Below are positions 1 through 23,439 of a stretch of DNA of 64,000 nucleotides, piece by piece. How positions within the stretch are numbered: position 1 is the stretch's first letter; each line of letters starts with the position of its first letter. Source of the stretch: Pterobdella sp. o SKG-2022 (Eukaryota > Annelida > Clitellata > Hirudinida > Piscicolidae). The notes beneath the pieces were generated by a model. It had not been told where the DNA came from, searched no databases, and was given only the letters and a program-made list of their open reading frames with translations. Location: the NCBI GenBank assembly GCA_964035795.1, contig OZ038323.1, positions 2,314,744 to 2,378,743 of the forward strand, read 5' to 3'. The translations under genes and the position numbers were made by a program.

Positions 1-499
1 AAGCTCAAAGGGATACATATATGTTAGTACTACTTCAGATTGACAATTTAAAAATACCAAGTTGTTTATAATGTTTGCTTCTCAGTAATCAAATTTTACA
101 TAGGTAAAATAATTACTAATTATTGAAGATATATGTGTGTGTAATAGAACCCCCTTTACCAAGCCTGTCTCCACTATAATTGAAAAAAATGATAGTTTAC
201 GACGAAAGTTTGGCTGAAAATCACTTTTCTTTAGTTCTGAATTATTAAATCAGTGAAAATTTAGAATCTCAAAAATTAGAAGCTTTTAAAATTTATTTCA
301 AATGAAAACACTCCAAATGAAAAGAAAAACCTCCAAACAACATGTGATGTGTTCTTGGTTTTTTGAAACTTTTATTAATTATTAAAAAAAATTTATACCT
401 AAGAAAACCACAAGCATCAATCGAATAAAGTATATAAAGAATAAAAATAAATTAGTGATATAACAATGAAGGCAAAAATAGAATTATTTCTATATTAGA
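1..499. other. 3' flank of the Thr-rich gene; no gene seen
   Basis: AT-rich DNA without a coding-looking frame. On the minus strand, 124-129 nt downstream of the stop codon at 500-502, an AATAAA (bases 371-376 read in reverse) could serve as the polyadenylation signal of the Thr-rich gene. Nothing else is recognisable. Confidence 0.4.
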
Positions 500-13361
<12,862 letters not shown>

Positions 13362-13974
13362 AAAATTTGGGTTATTAATAAAAATATCTCAACTTTACTA
13401 TCATATTTTATTTCATTTCTCATTTTCCCTCTTCATTGTTATTTTAGTTTTCCTTTTCAGTACTGAATTCCATGCGTTCGACTTAATTGTCATTTATAGG
13501 TCTTTTCACCCTTTAATTCAGTTTTTTTCCCCAATCTCATACTTCCTTTAATGAGTAGCTTTTGTCGTAAGTCTTTATTTTGTTTTTCTTTTAAACTAGC
13601 TTTCTTATTTTCGGGTTATCCCTTTTTATTAAAATCTTATTTTATTTTTTTCATAGAATGGAGAAGATTTCAGATATATTCATTCATAAGATTCGATAAA
13701 TTCAAGCACTATGAAATTTTGGAAAATAATGAAAAAAATTATAAAAAACTTCTATGAGAGATTATAGAAAAGTTATATTAAAGATCAAAACAACTGAAGC
13801 TTTCAATGTGAAAATCTTACTTTTTTCCTATTATTAAACCTCTGGAACACTGAAAGAAGGCAAATATAAAATACATTTCCGGTTCAGCTAGAAGATGCAA
13901 ACTTGACGGTGAAGCTTTTTTCTCACACTATATATATAACTTGAAACAAATAAGCTAACTGGAAACTTATTGAC

Positions 13975-14066
13975 AAGTGACACTTGATAATGTAAGATAT
14001 TCTTACGAAAAGCTTCGTGCATCAATTTTCTCAATAAACCATAGGGTTTGTTTCTATTATGTTGAT
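13975..14066 (+). repeat. Dispersed repeat, copy A (inverted partner near 42.7 kb)
   Basis: Bases including ATAATGTAAGATATTCTTACG, then AAGCTTCGTG and TTCTCAATAAACC followed by GTTTGTTTC, reappear as a reverse complement at about 42640-42720, with a few substitutions. Probably an old mobile-element fragment; its family is not recognised. Confidence 0.75.
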
Positions 14067-14420
14067 TCCCGGCTATTTTACGTCAATAAAAGCTACAGAC
14101 TTCTATAAAGACTTGTTTCAGAAAAACTCAGATATACAGTGGTTAAAAATTATAACTCTAAATGGCCTATGGCATCTTAAAAAGCAAAAGTATATGCAAG
14201 AAGAGATTTTTCAACGGAGGTAAAGAAAGATAGGTCATAGGCTCAAAAATCTATTTAAAAAATGGCCAAGCATACACTAAAGTGAGACTCTCAAAAGAAA
14301 AATTAAAGGAGCAGTAAGAGCATGGAAATAGAAGGTGACACAAAAATGGAAAAATTCCGAGAAAACTTACAGATATACTGGTCCGAAAACTTGAAGCTTG
14401 GAGAGCTTTTTTTTGGTGAC

Positions 14421-14470
14421 CTATGTCTTTCACAAGATAAAAAAAATAAAACGTATGCAATCAGAAACAT
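14421..14470 (-). CDS. Possible signal-peptide exon of the Thr-rich gene
   Basis: On the minus strand an ATG at 14470 opens MFLIAYVLFFLSCERH, a good signal-peptide shape with a short hydrophobic core followed by Ser-Cys. The reading can end at 14421 before GTCACC in phase 2. In the Thr-rich gene an acceptor (CAACAAG, exon from 13335) also requires phase 2. The join is therefore possible, but both splice sites are weak and an upstream ATG (14506) gives a longer, less signal-like start. Treat as a candidate only. Confidence 0.25.
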
Positions 14471-14689
14471 AGACGAATTAACGAATAAATGAAAACTGGA
14501 GCTCATTTAATTCAACAGAGCTTTTCCTAAAACAATCTGAGTATCAAAAGGAAGTATTAGATTACTAATAATCTAATGAGTTATTACAAGGCTTTACTTG
14601 TTGAAAATTTTAGCTTAATAAAAATTTTCTACGTGCTCTTATAAATGCTCATAATCTGAAGTTTTACTGTAAAAAATTATATTCTAAAA

Positions 14690-14900
14690 AAATAGTTGTA
14701 TAAAACCATGTAAAACCTTGAGTAATGATGCTAACGAGCATTAAATTCAATAAGGTGTAGATGATCAATGTCTTCATCTTTCAGGTCAGGTAGAGAGTCT
14801 TTAATGATGTAAACACTTTTCAATATTTTTCAAGAAGTTTAAAACCGGGAATATTTACACAACGTCATAAGCAAAGAATATTTACTCTTCAATGATATTA
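14690..14900 (+). repeat. Dispersed repeat, 210 bp, copy 1
   Basis: Closely matches 17131-17335 in the same orientation. Both contain AAATAGTTGTATAAAACCAT, GATGCTAA.GAGCATTAAATT, AAGGTGTAGATGATCAATGT and CTTCATCTTTCA, and end near CATAAGCAAAGAA. No open frame and no tRNA-like head. The two copies differ by small indels and substitutions. Confidence 0.9.
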
Positions 14901-17130
14901 TTTAAACTTATTTGATACCTTCTGTTTGTAGGCATATCACAGGTTACATGTTGACAACAGCTGCCATTTTGTCTTGAGGTTTAACTTTTTTCTTGTTCTT
15001 GTTTTGCATGGAAAACCCCGTTAAATTTTTATTTTTTGTTTTTTTTTATTTAATTATTTATGATAAATTTCTATAAACCAAAGTGTTCCAATCAAAAAAT
15101 TGAACACAATATGGAAATTTACAAGTATCTATGAATCATAGATGACACTTGTGGAAATAGAACTGATAAGATTGTTATGATTTGATGACATCCACATATA
15201 TTTGACTTATTTTTAATTTTGGTTTGAATGGCTACAAAATTCAAATTGAACCATCGTGTTGACTGGTTTTTGATTTGGATTGAATTTCGGGAGTTTTATC
15301 CAGCCCTCAACTACGCTAATAAATTTTGAATCCTTGGGTCGGTGCACCTTCGGGTAAGAAAAAAGCTTAACGTTTTTAGAGCTGTTGAAAAGCTGTTCGG
15401 AAAATTTTGATTTTTTTTTTTTGATCAAGGATTTTTTACCTTTAAATGCTCACACATCCAATGTTTTTTGTCGTATCAAGAGTATTTTCTTGTTTTGGAT
15501 AGTTTCCGAAAGAATTGATCTGGGAAAATAAAAATTGAATTTAAAATGTCAGAGAATTTTTCGCATTATTTGCAAAAAAACCATTCTTATCAAAATTATT
15601 TGATATGAAAACATCTGAATTGAAAGTAACAAAGTTTTGAAAAGATACAAACAGTTTTAGAATATTTTATGCGGAATATAAAAAATAAAAATTTAACTTA
15701 ACTAATGACACATATCAATGAAAATGAATGAAAAATGTATAAAAGCATCAAAACTACCGACCAAACAACTAAAGGAACACTGAGATTATTTATAGGAACA
15801 GTTCTATCAATAGTACTACTGGTGCTACATTCTCTTAAAGCACTGCTACAACTACATCCGCTAATACTTCACTTCTTCTATATTTACATAATCAGCGCAA
15901 AGATGAATAATTCGGTAGGATTGACAAAACAGACAAGTCTGAAAACATCAATCAAATTCGCAATCCGACGAACAAAGAATGATTGGAAACTAATCCAGTG
16001 CATGTGGTAGGTCTGCGGCATAAATTTTGTACCTGTCATAATCTGGATACCAATAGTTTTTGCAGATGTTGTTTATAGTTTCGGTTTTTGACACAAATCA
16101 GCGGTGATAAACTGATTACATTATTTTCACAAAGAACTTGGCTTTGTTTTGCACTAGACAAGATTTTAAACTTCAGTGGAGATAAGGGTAGCAATGCTCA
16201 CAAGTATAAATTATTTTGTTTTGGGTTTAAAGGCAAGCTTGGTGTTGTAGGTCCTTAAGTGCTTGAATGGTGTGGAAGAATATAATCATGCTAGCAAAGA
16301 TGTCTAGGCGAATAATTTTCCTTCTTTTGCTTAACTTAAACTAATTTCTAATATTAGCATTCTTATAATTTTTCTTCTTTTTAAACTTGTGAATATTCTT
16401 TTGCGAGAATTTGAAAAGTTCATTAACATTGCATAACAAGAAATATCGTGTTTTTTTGAGATTTCTCAATGAACTCTATTGAATGTTTAATGGATAGGTG
16501 AACACAAATTTATTCTGTTAAAAACTCCAATCACGACATCAATGTTGCTTATCTATAACTTAAAACTTTGTTTCACAGTTTTTAACAAATTTTTCCGCAA
16601 CATCCCAAAATTTTTGAAATTGAATAGCTCTTCCCTATCTTTGTAATTTTAATGTCTGTTTTTCAGATTTTCACCAGAACTAATTTGAACACGTTTTCAT
16701 TTCACAATTTTTAGTGCACAATTTCATCAGGTTGCAAACACCCCATGACTACCATCTTCAACAGACGTAGCTGAGCTATTAAAGTTTGAATTTGTTTCTT
16801 GATACTTTTCAATATTTGGTATTTCAAAAATAACCTCATTCTCTAAAATTTGTGAAATTCATCAACTGAAGCATAACTATTTGTTGAAACAGTAACATGA
16901 GAGCCTTCATTTTTATTCATTTTTCTACTACCTGATCGGTTTATAACTGCAATTAACTAAAACTGGAGCATTTCAATACTCAGCACTTGAAATTGTTACT
17001 GGAATTCTCGCGATAGAAACTCAAGACTTTTTAATTGGAATTGAATCTATTGAATTTTGCAATCAATGTGATGACCAAATAGTGATTTTTTTGAAAGTAA
17101 AGCTCTAATTTCATCATTTCAAGTTCATAA
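14901..17130. other. Gene-free stretch with coding-like fragments
   Basis: No complete gene. On the minus strand, 15213-15428 is open with non-biased composition (VHRPKDSKFISVVEGWIKLP) but has no partner exon. On the plus strand, 15760-16250 shows a broken frame (STATTTSANTS, then KFCTCHNLDTNSFCRC) with at least three stops. The tail-like exon at 16727-16946 is listed separately. These may be remnants of old genes. Confidence 0.3.
16727..16946 (-). pseudogene. Cytoplasmic-tail-like terminal exon broken by a one-base slip
   Basis: Minus strand. After an acceptor (TTAATTGCAG) the frame reads VINRSGSRKMNKNEGSHVTV, then NSYASVDEFHKF and TAG. One base later a second frame reads ENEVIFEIPNIEKYQ through SSATSVEDGSHGVFAT and TGA. 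The two frames meet at a short T run, so a single-base slip separates them. The polar composition with NSYASVD-like Tyr context resembles a receptor cytoplasmic tail. No membrane exon was found upstream, so it may be a pseudogene or a homopolymer sequencing error in a real gene. Confidence 0.3.
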
Positions 17131-17335
17131 AAATAGTTGTATAAAACCATTAAAACCTTGAGTAGTGATGCTAATGAGCATTAAATTCAATAAGGTGTAG
17201 ATGATCAATGTCTTCATCTTTCAAGCAGAGAGTCTTTAATGATTTAAACACTTTTCAATATCTTTCAAAAAATTTAAAAACAAAATATTTACACAATTTC
17301 ATAAGCAAAGAACATTTAATCTTTATTTTTTCATT
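17131..17335 (+). repeat. Dispersed repeat, 210 bp, copy 2
   Basis: Second copy of the element at 14690-14900, same strand. The right end runs into TCTTTATTTTTTCATTATATTT. Unclassified non-coding element. Confidence 0.9.
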
Positions 17336-19528
17336 ATATTTCTTTGGTAGAAACGGTAAAATCTTGAAGCTTATGCCAATATGATCCTACTCGTCATTGT
17401 ATTTTGATTTTCCGAGAAAATTTGAATTTAAATTTGAAATGTTTCAATTAAAAAATACATTTTTTTTTTTGGAAACCACTTGAAACTCACCAAATTTGTA
17501 TTGTATTCATTTAAGAAACAGGTAACAAAAACACGAAAAATGATCAATAGAAATTTGATTAGAGGCTAGAAAGAGAACCTAAAAAAAGAGACTTAGGGAA
17601 AAACACCCACCTCCAAGCATTTTAGTGACAAAAAATCTAATCATATGAACTTTCAGTTTGAGTTCAAACAATAGCTGATAACAAACTTCTAAATTCAGCA
17701 TTATTCAAAACTGGGACCAAACTCTGAACCTTGTTTTGGTTCTGCAAACTGAAAAATACCATGTATACCTATACATTTTTCAGATGAAAGTCATAAAACC
17801 ACAAATTGTTTTTTATATTTATAAGTAAGAAATAATTTGATACTAAAATAAGTAATACAAGTTTTGAGGGAGACTATCTAATCACTCGAAATATTCGATT
17901 CAGTTGACCCATGTACTAATTAATAAAGAAAACTATTAGGCAAAAATAAAATTGTTTTTCCATTAAGCTGTTTGATTAATATGCTTATCAATCTTTATAA
18001 AAGCGAATTTTAAGTGAATTGGAAACAAGATTTCAAAGAGTATTATTTAAGAACACTAGTTAGTTTATAAAGATACGAAATCAATATTTCAAAAAACTGG
18101 TTCTCTGCGTTCAAACACTTGAATACACTATTGATAATTTATAACTTATTTCCATAAATGAAAAGGTATAATTATTCGATCTAACTGAAATCCAATGTCT
18201 TATTGAAAGTTTTACAATGTCTTAGTGTACGATTTCTGTTTTCAAGCAAACCTTTGACCAACGTCTGTATCATTTTAAAGTGTTTCTATGTTACTCAAAA
18301 GCATTTAGAATTAATTTACCTAAGATGACTTAAAGCCAGAATTTCAGTTCATTTTGGTTTTAGTTAACTTAAAAATTGAATATTAGTAGATGCTAAAAAT
18401 AATCACAAAGTACTTTTGTATATAAGTTTTCCAAATAAAAATTATTATAAAAATTCGAAATTAATTTGATGTCATTGCAAATCAAGAAAAAACACAAAAT
18501 CTTTTGCTAAACTTTGCTTTTTTAACACTTTAAACTCTCTACTTGAATTTTTGTTTCATTAATTTTGACTTTTGACATTTGACTCAGGTTTTTGTTGAAA
18601 CACAAATGTTGTGATGTAGTTGATGAAGCAATTCAGTTTGGTGTTCAAAAAGTACGTCATTATTGAAACTGACACTGTGGAAAATTAAGAACACAGACAC
18701 ACTGAGAGCGGTGTGAAACAAAATGCCCCATTGATGTCTGAAGATGATGTTTTGATGAAAACTCGTCAATCAAAGCTAAGGGTAAAAAAATTTCTTGTAA
18801 TTTGTAGAATAAAACAAGGTCAGTTTTAATGAAAAAATATTGTTGAATTTTATTGACAGAAGTGTTTTCAAAAAGTTTTTTTCAAATATCACAAACTGCA
18901 TTAAAATATTTGAAAATGGTTGCATTGGCCCAGAAAGTGATTGTAACGATTTAAAAATTGATCAGATTGCCTATATGAAATATTAAATATTTTTTTAACA
19001 AAAACTAATTTTCGCATTTTATAATTTATTTGGAAACTTCTAATTATCAACAGTTACTTTTTAGTTTAAAAAAACCAATAGTAAAATTAAATCAGATAAT
19101 ATTTTACAAATACAAACCACGATAATATAAACAGGATGGATAATATAAACAGGATGAGGCATTTCTTGAATTCCCAATAAAAATGGTTATTAATATTGCA
19201 TCAGATTCATCAAATAAAAACTTCAAATTATTCTTAAAAACATATTTTGAGATGAGCAGCCAAATAAAAATAAAAAAAGTTCCACCTCAAGCATTCACAA
19301 TAACCTTTTTATGTTTCAATTTATTGAATATTCAGTAATATTTTCTTTTAATTGCTCCATTAATATTCTATTTCAGTTGATTAGGTAGACAAAAGTTTAG
19401 GGGTTTTGAATAAAAAGTACCCTTGACAAGTGCCTTGAAACCCCTCATTTAAAAATCTTTGATACACTGAAAAAGTTTTAAGAGTAAAATTACATCATAA
19501 CTTTGATGGAAAAATTACTGAATCATTG
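17336..19528. other. Gene-free AT-rich stretch
   Basis: Only short frames. A minus-strand stretch at 18660-18770 has several Cys and Ser codons but no phase-compatible neighbours, so no exon is claimed. Confidence 0.4.
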
Positions 19529-19705
19529 GTCGGCCCTTATAGCCCAATGGTTGAGCATTAGACTAATTATCTAAAGTTACTGGGTTCGATCTCGCGTGGG
19601 CCGACAATTAGCACCTGTTCTACAGTGTGTTTTCGCTACAGTAAATTTGTAGCAAGCGCTTTGGTCTATGAGGAAAAGCGCTTCATAAATACCGCATTTC
19701 ATACA
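19529..19705 (+). mobile_element. tRNA-derived SINE, copy 1
   Basis: The 5' part is a tRNA-like sequence: acceptor arms TCGGCCC and GGGCCGA, an A-box-like TAGCCCAATGG, an anticodon stem-loop with loop CTAATTA (AAT, isoleucine) and a B-box-like GGGTTCGATCTC. The tail shared with copies 2 and 3 is GTGTGTTTTCGCTACAGTAAA followed by an AGCGCTT-rich end. A degenerate T arm and the shared tail show a SINE rather than a working tRNA gene. Confidence 0.85.
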
Positions 19706-19992
19706 TGCATTGCAATCAAAAAAATCTATTAAAAATGATAATAAGAATAATAATATAAAAAATATTTTTGAATTAAATAAATATAAATAAAAATTGTAGG
19801 AAAAATAATTCTAAATTCAACAAAATTCTTATCCAATATATGGCCCAAACAAAATTTTTTCGTGTGCTTAATGAAATATGTCTTGTATGGTTTTTAAAAA
19901 TGAATGTGCAAATCAATCGAACCAAAGCTTTTAATCAATGTTAATCAGAATTCATTTCAAAAATTATAACTTCAAAAAGTGTCTATATTTTT

Positions 19993-20755
19993 TCAGGGTG
20001 TTATGTCATCAGAAAGGTATTCTTCATGAATGTAAACTTCCACTTGGCACACTTTCAGAAAGCCATAGAAGTTTCCTTGCACTATCACTGTTCTGAGTAA
20101 TAACAGGTTTACTTCCATTACATTAAATTGCATTCATAGTTCATAATACTCAGTGGTCTAGAAATTCCTGAAGTTAATGCCACTCTAGTCATACTCGTAA
20201 TTGATTTTATTTGATTTAAAATACTTAATACTATGATATTAAAGATTTCGGTTCAATGGTTTAACCTTGCCATCGGAAGTTTTCTATTGCACATCATCTC
20301 AACCCAAGAATTTCTTTTAGGACTGAAAGGATTAGTCCCACAAACATCAAAGTTGTTTCTTATATGTTGGATGTCATAAAATGGCACCTTTGAGACACCA
20401 CAAGACGAGTTTATGTAAGTGTTTTCTTGCAAAAAAATGTTTGATACTTTTATAGTTCTTATTTATTTTATGTCAACATAAAAGCAATACTTAATACTCA
20501 TGAGCCTAATTATAAAACAATTACTATATTTCGAAATCTCACCGTATCCATCGGATCGAGTTAGAAACCGTATTTTCACCACAGATATCCAGTTTTTCAG
20601 ATCGACCATGAGCCAATTGACAATCAAGTCAGAAGTTTGACTACACTTAAAGTTGAGATCAGAAGGCTGAACGATGCCGTCAGTGGCATAAGCTCCTTCA
20701 TGAGAGGAGTAGACAGTAGAAAGGCAGGCTTTGGCACCAAGAGCTATGTTGACAT
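19993..20755 (-). CDS. Fucolectin/tachylectin-type (FTP, F5/8C-like) domain, three exons
   Basis: Exons 20543-20755, 20266-20425 and 19993-20092, joined in phases 1, 1, 2. The reading starts DVNIALGAKACLSTVYSS and continues GAYATDGI, CSQT, WLMVDLKNWISVVKIRF, then CGVSKVPF, MMCNRKLPMARTVIVQGN, FLKVCQVEVY and TGA. This follows the family order: NVALGK-like start, AVDG, C.H-like, W.VDL, YV.V.L.G, and a terminal LC.VEVY strand. Such domains are usually secreted carbohydrate binders. The first exon needs a phase-1 partner upstream for the signal peptide and start. The exon at 26211-26636 is a candidate but ends in phase 0, so at least one exon is missing. Ligand residues cannot be assigned safely. 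Confidence 0.85.
20140..20215 (+). mobile_element. Short element sharing the 3' tail of the CR1-like LINE
   Basis: Bases GAAGTTAATGCCACT followed by an imperfect TAGTCATACTCGTAATTG match the 3' end of the LINE at 25463-25500 and a third site near 44270. The core is a 14-15 base exact match. Located in the last intron of the FTP gene. Confidence 0.55.
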
Positions 20756-20999
20756 CTGTTTTCAAAATGATTGTTTGAAAGAATAGTTTTTGAAATTACC
20801 AAGAATTAATAGGAAATAAAAAACTGTGTTTTTTGAAACTTTACGTGCTAGATTTTTTCATTGCAAAAGAAGATCGAGAGAATTTATTGCATAGCAACTA
20901 ACCATTGGCACGACTAACATACTAATAAGTTACTATAACCAAAACGTTCACTAATTGAGAAATAAGGGTTTTCACAAAAGTTGATGAATTGGTAACACA

Positions 21000-21785
21000 C
21001 GATATAACCTATGATGCATATCTCGGTGCTCAGATGGAGTGGCCACAGTTAGATTGTCCAACGAACTGATTTCATAACGACTATTTTATGGACAATTTGC
21101 CGATGGTAAAAGATTGACTCACAAACCCAAAAAAAGATTCAAAGAGTATTTAAAACAAAACTTCAAAAAATGCGACATAAACTCCAAATCATGGAAAATT
21201 CAAGCGCAAAACAGATTAACTTGAAGGAAAGAAATTTTTGAAGCAACCGGTCATTTTGAGAAAGGCAGACGGGAACACACTAGGCTTAAACGAGTTCTCC
21301 AAAAAAAAAACATTACTGAGCATGTCACAGAACTAACTTGTAGTCAGTGTGGAAGACCATGTTTGAGCAGGGTGGGTTTTCTGAGTCAGCTAAGGTTCCA
21401 TCAACGTCGTGTTTTTCCAGCCAAGCATGAGAAGGTCAGCTCAGTGCATACTACACGTCAAAATTCTATTTGCCTAATATCATAAAACAATGTTTGTAAC
21501 ATTTGTGGCAAAGTCTGCAAAAGTGTAGGTGGTTTGGAGGGCACGAAAAAGTTCATATTTCTAATCCCGGATCTTTTCATAGATGTGGCTGTTGTGGGAA
21601 GGTGTGCAAGTCCTCTGCGGGTTCGAAAAACCACCTTCAAACTAAAGACTGTTTGCAAAACAATGACAATAATTGAAGACAAGTTGCTGTCACCATCCTG
21701 GTTAGACATGATAAAGTTGAACAGGAAAACACTGCAATTGAACAAATATTAGCCATCGAGAGAAATAAAACTACACTTTAAAACC
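21000..21785 (+). mobile_element. Degenerate LINE 3' end with zinc-finger-like C-terminus
   Basis: Broken plus-strand frames read RLFYGQFADGKRLTHKPKKR, then CDINSKSWKIQAQNRLT, TCSQCGRPCLSRVGFLSQLR, and later CNICGKVCKSVGGLEGHEKV and CGCCGKVCKSSAGSKNHLQT. This is the typical end of an animal non-LTR retrotransposon protein: a basic FYGEL..GKR segment followed by C2H2-like fingers. Stops and frameshifts occur. The reverse transcriptase core is absent, so this is a 5'-truncated copy. Confidence 0.85.
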
Positions 21786-23435
21786 AAAAAAAATTAGAAA
21801 AAATAAATTTATAATTCTTAACAAAAAAACTACAACTAACTATATAGCTTTAAAAGACATCTTCTGTTCTCAGAAATTTTAAATTCATTATTCTTTGATT
21901 TATGAGGAATTTCTTGAAAGAACATGCAAAACAAACTTCATTCAATATCTCAAACATTCGTCACTGAATGAATTTAGTTTAAGAAATAAATTCAAACATT
22001 CATGGAAAATTATGGCAAAAATCATGATCCATTAAAGGTACAGTGTTTTAGTAGTGGTGCATCCGATTTTCAGTTTAGTGACATGACGCAACACGGATAT
22101 ATACAGTGAAAAGAATATGTATGAAGGATTTGAAAATTCTGCATTAAAATTATCAATGAATAGTCTTGTGAAGTTTTTCTTGTTTGCATAATATTTTATA
22201 ATCTTTATAGCCATAATGAAGCTTTTAAAGTTTGATTGACTTTTTTGGTCAAATTCAACTTGATATGGTGTAACAAAACTCGTGTTTGTTTTAGGCTTAA
22301 TGATTTTTATTAGCCAATAACGTATTAGCCATAAGTATGAGAAAGCAAGGATATAAGATATCTAGTTTCATTTATTTTTTGTTTAATGGCACTGATTATC
22401 GTTTGAGCATACCATCAACACAACATTCAAAAGCTTCTTTAAGATGAACTCAAAAATCGATTAAAAACTGAAGTTCTCCGATATATACCATCGAGTCGAA
22501 TTTTGCTTTTAAATTTTCAGGTGGATTCAACCTGTTTTTGTGGAAGGCCTATTTTTTGGTGTATTTTTTAAAAAATGATATTATATGAAAAATCGATAAG
22601 TTTGAATAATTTGGTAGCTAAAAATAACTACCAGTGAAGGGAAATTTGAAAGATAATTGTTGATAATAGGAATGGATCATAAATGATTGGACGCTGTATT
22701 ATTGAGAGGGAATCTTCAATTAACGGGCTGTTCAACTTTGCACATAAGTATTCATTAGAAATTTGTGAAGAAGATGCTGAGTCGAAGTTTTTGAAAAACT
22801 AAGAAATAGTTTTCCAGAGACATCATGTATCAATTTTTTTTAAACTAAGAAAAAGTGTCATTTTTTTAATAAAAACAATTGAATGGAAGATGAGCTCAGT
22901 TTAAATAATGTGGTTTTGAAAAAATCATTTTGACAAACAAAAAGAAATTAATTTAACTTTTTTCTATCATTTAGAAATGCAAAAATTTACATAATATAAG
23001 AAAAAATACGACTCACACTGAAAATAAATAACTAGCTAGTCAACTGATGTTTAAATCGACACATTTATTGAGCTAAAATATTCAGAACAAATGAACTCAG
23101 GCTCACAATAAAAATAAATGGTTAGAACCATTAAATTTTTTATAAAGAACAATCCAATTTTTAGAACAACCGTTTCGTCTTACTAATCACGCGTCACCCA
23201 TATAACGGTAAAAAAGAGCAATAATTGTTAATAACAAATCAAAAAACTTACATGGTTTGTATTCTGGTATTGCCTTGAAAAGATTTAAAATATTAAATTA
23301 AATTTGTTTAGTCTAATCGAAAATAAATGTTTAATCATTTCAAAATGACAAAACATTTTAGTTTACTATTTGAATGCTGTTGAATTATTTAATTCCACTT
23401 TGAATGCTATTTTAAACAACCTCATTTTCTCAAGG
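21786..23435. other. Gene-free stretch
   Basis: AT-rich; small frames only. It could hold a missing exon of the FTP gene, but none with the needed phase was recognised. Confidence 0.4.
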
Positions 23436-23439
23436 ACAT

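Larger units (their letters stand above)
13362..14690. other. Gene-poor stretch upstream of the Thr-rich gene
   Basis: Contains the candidate signal-peptide exon (14421-14470) and one copy of a dispersed repeat (13975-14066) whose inverted partner lies near 42640-42720. Otherwise only short chance frames are seen. Confidence 0.5.

Noticed and set aside
19529..19605. Functional tRNA-Ile gene
   Set aside because: The acceptor and anticodon arms fit, but the T arm does not pair well and the same head and tail occur at two other sites, so this is a SINE.
21534..21752. Short plus-strand gene (72 codons)
   Set aside because: It is a shifted reading of the zinc-finger end of a LINE remnant.
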